Shown here piece by piece: positions 61,766 to 64,000 of a DNA stretch of 64,000 nucleotides. Location: assembly GCA_029783825.1 (NCBI GenBank), contig JAREIK010002450.1, forward strand, positions 2,825,039 through 2,889,038, read 5' to 3'. The stretch is from Sapria himalayana (taxonomy: Eukaryota; Streptophyta; Magnoliopsida; Malpighiales; Rafflesiaceae). The translations under genes were made by a program, and so were the position numbers. Positions within the stretch are counted from its first letter, which is position 1, and every line of letters begins with the position of its first letter. The notes under the pieces are model-generated. The model worked only from the letters and a program-made list of their open reading frames with translations, had not been told where the DNA came from and did no database searches.

Positions 61766-62860
61766 CCTTATCATTTGGTATCAGAGGGTATTCGATATCA
61801 AAGGGACCTAACGTGTGGTGTTAGATCTAACATTTGGTATCATAGAGATGTTCATTCCATAATATTTGGTATCAAAGAGAATGCTTGTTTAATATTTAGA
61901 ATTCTAATATTTGGTATTGAGCTTAAGGTTATAGAGCCTAGTTTTGATGATGAATATGAGAATAGAAAATGAGGTGACATCAAGGGTTAAGTTGATAGAG
62001 ATTACTAGTCCACCATAAAAATTCTGAAGTTAACATCGAGTAATTAGAAATTTAAAGGTGACCTTTTCTAAGGTTCTCAAATAGGTCAAGTTGGATGGGA
62101 AAGCAAAATTCTTGATATTATTATATTTGGTAGATGAAGTCTTAGTGAATATTTTTGGTGATAGAATAGTAAATAATTTGTGGAAGAAACTTGAAGTGCT
62201 CTATCAAAGCAAGTTATTGGTCAACAAGTTATCTCTAAGGAAGAAACTATGTAAATTGCACATAGATAAGGTCAACACATTTTATTAATGCTTATATGTG
62301 TATCATGGACTAATCAGCTTGTTGTCATCTATTGGCTGTGAGATTGTTGATGACGACATAGTAATAACCCTCTATTTTCACTATTAGATTCATGGGATAA
62401 CTTGATTATTATCATTGATTGTGGTATAACATGGTTATCCTATGATACAATAGTTTAATCTCTTTTATCTGAGGATATGAGCAGCATTATAGAGAAATAC
62501 TCAAAGGATGCTTTTTTGTGAAGTGGGAGGATTGAGGAAAGGAGTGAGCAATTAGAAACCTCAAAGCTAGTAGGAAGGAAGAAGATTGATGGGCTAGAAA
62601 TAAAGTACTAAAACAATGGTAAAGCTTGGTACTTTAAGAAAGATTGATGGAACAAGACAGTTCATAAAAAAGCTAGCTTTGAATAGAAGGATCTATCCAT
62701 GTGAGGTGTATAGATTATGTTGATGCTGATACATGGTACATTGACACAAATGTTCCATATCTTATGACTCCTTATTGAAATTATTTTCCTAATATGAGTA
62801 ATATGATGAAGAGATGTGACTATGGTAATTGGCTCAATGGTGAAGAAGGTGTAAAGGAAG
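61766..62860 (+). mobile_element. Copia-7 gag and protease remnant, plus strand
   Basis: After the TTTGGTATCAGAGGG site, 62091-62285 reads copia gag (LYLVDEVLVNIFGDRIVNNL, WKKLEVLYQSK, LSLRKKLCKLHIDK). About 62715-62760 reads DADTWYIDTNVPYLMTPY, the protease-site block (family: TWYLDSG…HMTP, so the catalytic DSG is altered to DTN). ATCAGAG-type words are repeated four to five times in 61770-61925 (TTTGGTATCA, TTGGTATCAT, TTGGTATCAA, TTGGTATTGA), a local duplication of the primer-binding region. Coding then dissolves into purine-rich sequence. Confidence 0.75.
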
Positions 62861-64000
62861 AAAATAGGATGAAAAAAAAAGAATAAGAAGAATAAGGAAA
62901 AAAAAGAAGAAGAAGAATAGGTGAAAAAAAAGTAGACGAGGTTGAAGAATTTTCCTCCTCAACCTTTTCTAAAGTAGAAAATAAAGAATAAGAAGAAGAA
63001 GAATATGATGATGATGATAAAGAGGACGAAGAAAAGGAATAAGACGAAGAAGAAGTGAACGAAAGAGGAGGAGGATAAAAAAATAAGAAAAGAAGAAGAA
63101 GAACAAGAAAAAGAACAAGAAAAAAATTAAGTTGAAAAAGAATAAGAGGAATGAGAAGTGAAAAAAAAATAAGGAGGAAAAGGATAATAAAAATAAGAAA
63201 AGAAGAATAAGAAGAAGAAAAATAACAATAACAATAAGAAAATTAAGTAGAAAATACATAAGTGGAAGAAGAATAAGAACAAGAACAATATAAAAAATAA
63301 GAAAAAAAGAAGAAGATGATGATGATAAAAAAGACGAATAAAAAAGAAGAGGAAGAAGAAACAAAATAAGAAGAAGAATAAAAAAAAGATAAATATGATA
63401 ATGATGATCAAGAAGAAGTAGAAAAAGAAATAATAATAAGAACAAGATGATGATGACTAGGAAAAAGAAGAAGTAGATAATGATGAAGAAAAAGTAGTAG
63501 ATAATGAAGAAGAAGAAGTAGTAGTAGTAGAAAATGAGAAAAAGAAAAAAAATAAGTAGAATAAATAGAGAAGAAGGAAAAAAATGATGAAGAAAAAAAC
63601 GAAAAATAAGAAAAAGATAATGATGATGATGGAGGAGTAAGAGAAATGAGGAGAGAAATAGGTGCAGGAAGAAGAAGGAGAAGAGTTAGAGAAATAAAAA
63701 TAAAAAAAAGAAGATGAGAAAGAAAAAAGAAGATAAAAATGTGTAGGAAAGAAGTAGAAAGAAGAAGAAGAATAAGATGAAGAAATGGAACAAGAAAAAA
63801 AAATAATAGAATGAGAGGAATAGGAGGAAGAAGAAGAGGAGGAAGAAGAAGAGGAGGAATAAGAGGAATAAGAAGTAGACTAAAAAGAATGAGAAGAAAA
63901 TGATGATGATAAGGAGGAGGAGGAAGAAAAAGATGCTGAAAAAGATGATGGTGAAAAAGAATAAGAGGATGAATAGAAGATGATAAGAATGAAAAAAACA
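62860..64000. repeat. Long polypurine (GA/GAA-rich) tract running off the window
   Basis: Over more than 1.1 kb the plus strand is almost entirely A and G, with scattered T mostly in GATGAT, TAAG and TAG words. It is built of irregular GAAGAAGAA, AAAAAG and GATGATGAT phrases with no fixed period. The long minus-strand frames across it (for example 62969-63445) are simply the complement read as Leu/Phe/Ser and are not genes. Confidence 0.92.

Noticed and set aside
62969..63445. Leu/Phe-rich 158-codon minus-strand frame that could look like a membrane protein
   Set aside because: It is the complement of the polypurine tract. The composition alone removes stops; there is no start context or family similarity.

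Overview
The window is nuclear DNA of a flowering plant. It is AT-rich, has GT-AG introns, is packed with decayed Ty1/copia retrotransposons and hAT/Mutator-type DNA transposons, and carries one plant-specific gene family. I cannot name the species from the sequence.

The main result is that most of the window lies inside one gene. On the minus strand, five exons assemble in phase with no internal stop into a complete Alfin1-like PHD-finger protein of 268 or 269 residues: exon 1 49511-49613 (start codon), exon 2 49353-49385 (33 nt), exon 3 5406-5634, exon 4 5109-5259, exon 5 154-447 (or 154-444, stop at 154-156). Introns 1 and 3 are 125 and 146 bp. Intron 4 is about 4.66 kb and intron 2 is about 43.7 kb. 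Essentially all other sequence is transposon-derived or unrecognised intergenic/intronic AT-rich DNA. No tRNA, rRNA or CRISPR array was seen.

Layout from low to high coordinate. 1-153: 3' flank with a candidate poly(A) signal. 448-5108: intron 4, holding a minus-strand copia remnant that itself contains a short SINE-like insert. 5635-49352: intron 2, a nest of minus-strand copia remnants (about 7.1-12.7, 17.7-21.7 and 21.7-41.2 kb), plus-strand copia remnants (about 42.7-43.0 and 43.65-47.8 kb), a complete hAT element with a broken transposase (34214-38111, 8-bp target duplication), a Mutator-like long-TIR element (20307-20811), a hAT-like element (41680-42388), and many copies of one family with GC-rich ends and TAGAGGTGTCAA termini. 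Short members of that family are 281-512 bp. Long members are about 3.5-4 kb, are AT-rich inside, and appear not to have been described as one family. 12.8-15.0 kb holds tandem duplications loaded with microsatellites. 49614-64000: upstream of the gene. A plus-strand copia element starts only about 210 bp from the start codon; then come unrecognised AT-rich DNA, a minus-strand copia RT remnant, the GC-richest and apparently youngest short hAT-like copy (60377-60813), a plus-strand copia gag remnant, and over 1.1 kb of almost pure purine sequence running off the window end.

The only gene I believe is cellular is the Alfin-like gene. Family knowledge makes it a nuclear chromatin reader. Everything else documents successive insertions into and around it, and target-site duplications plus interrupted coding remnants let the order be partly reconstructed.
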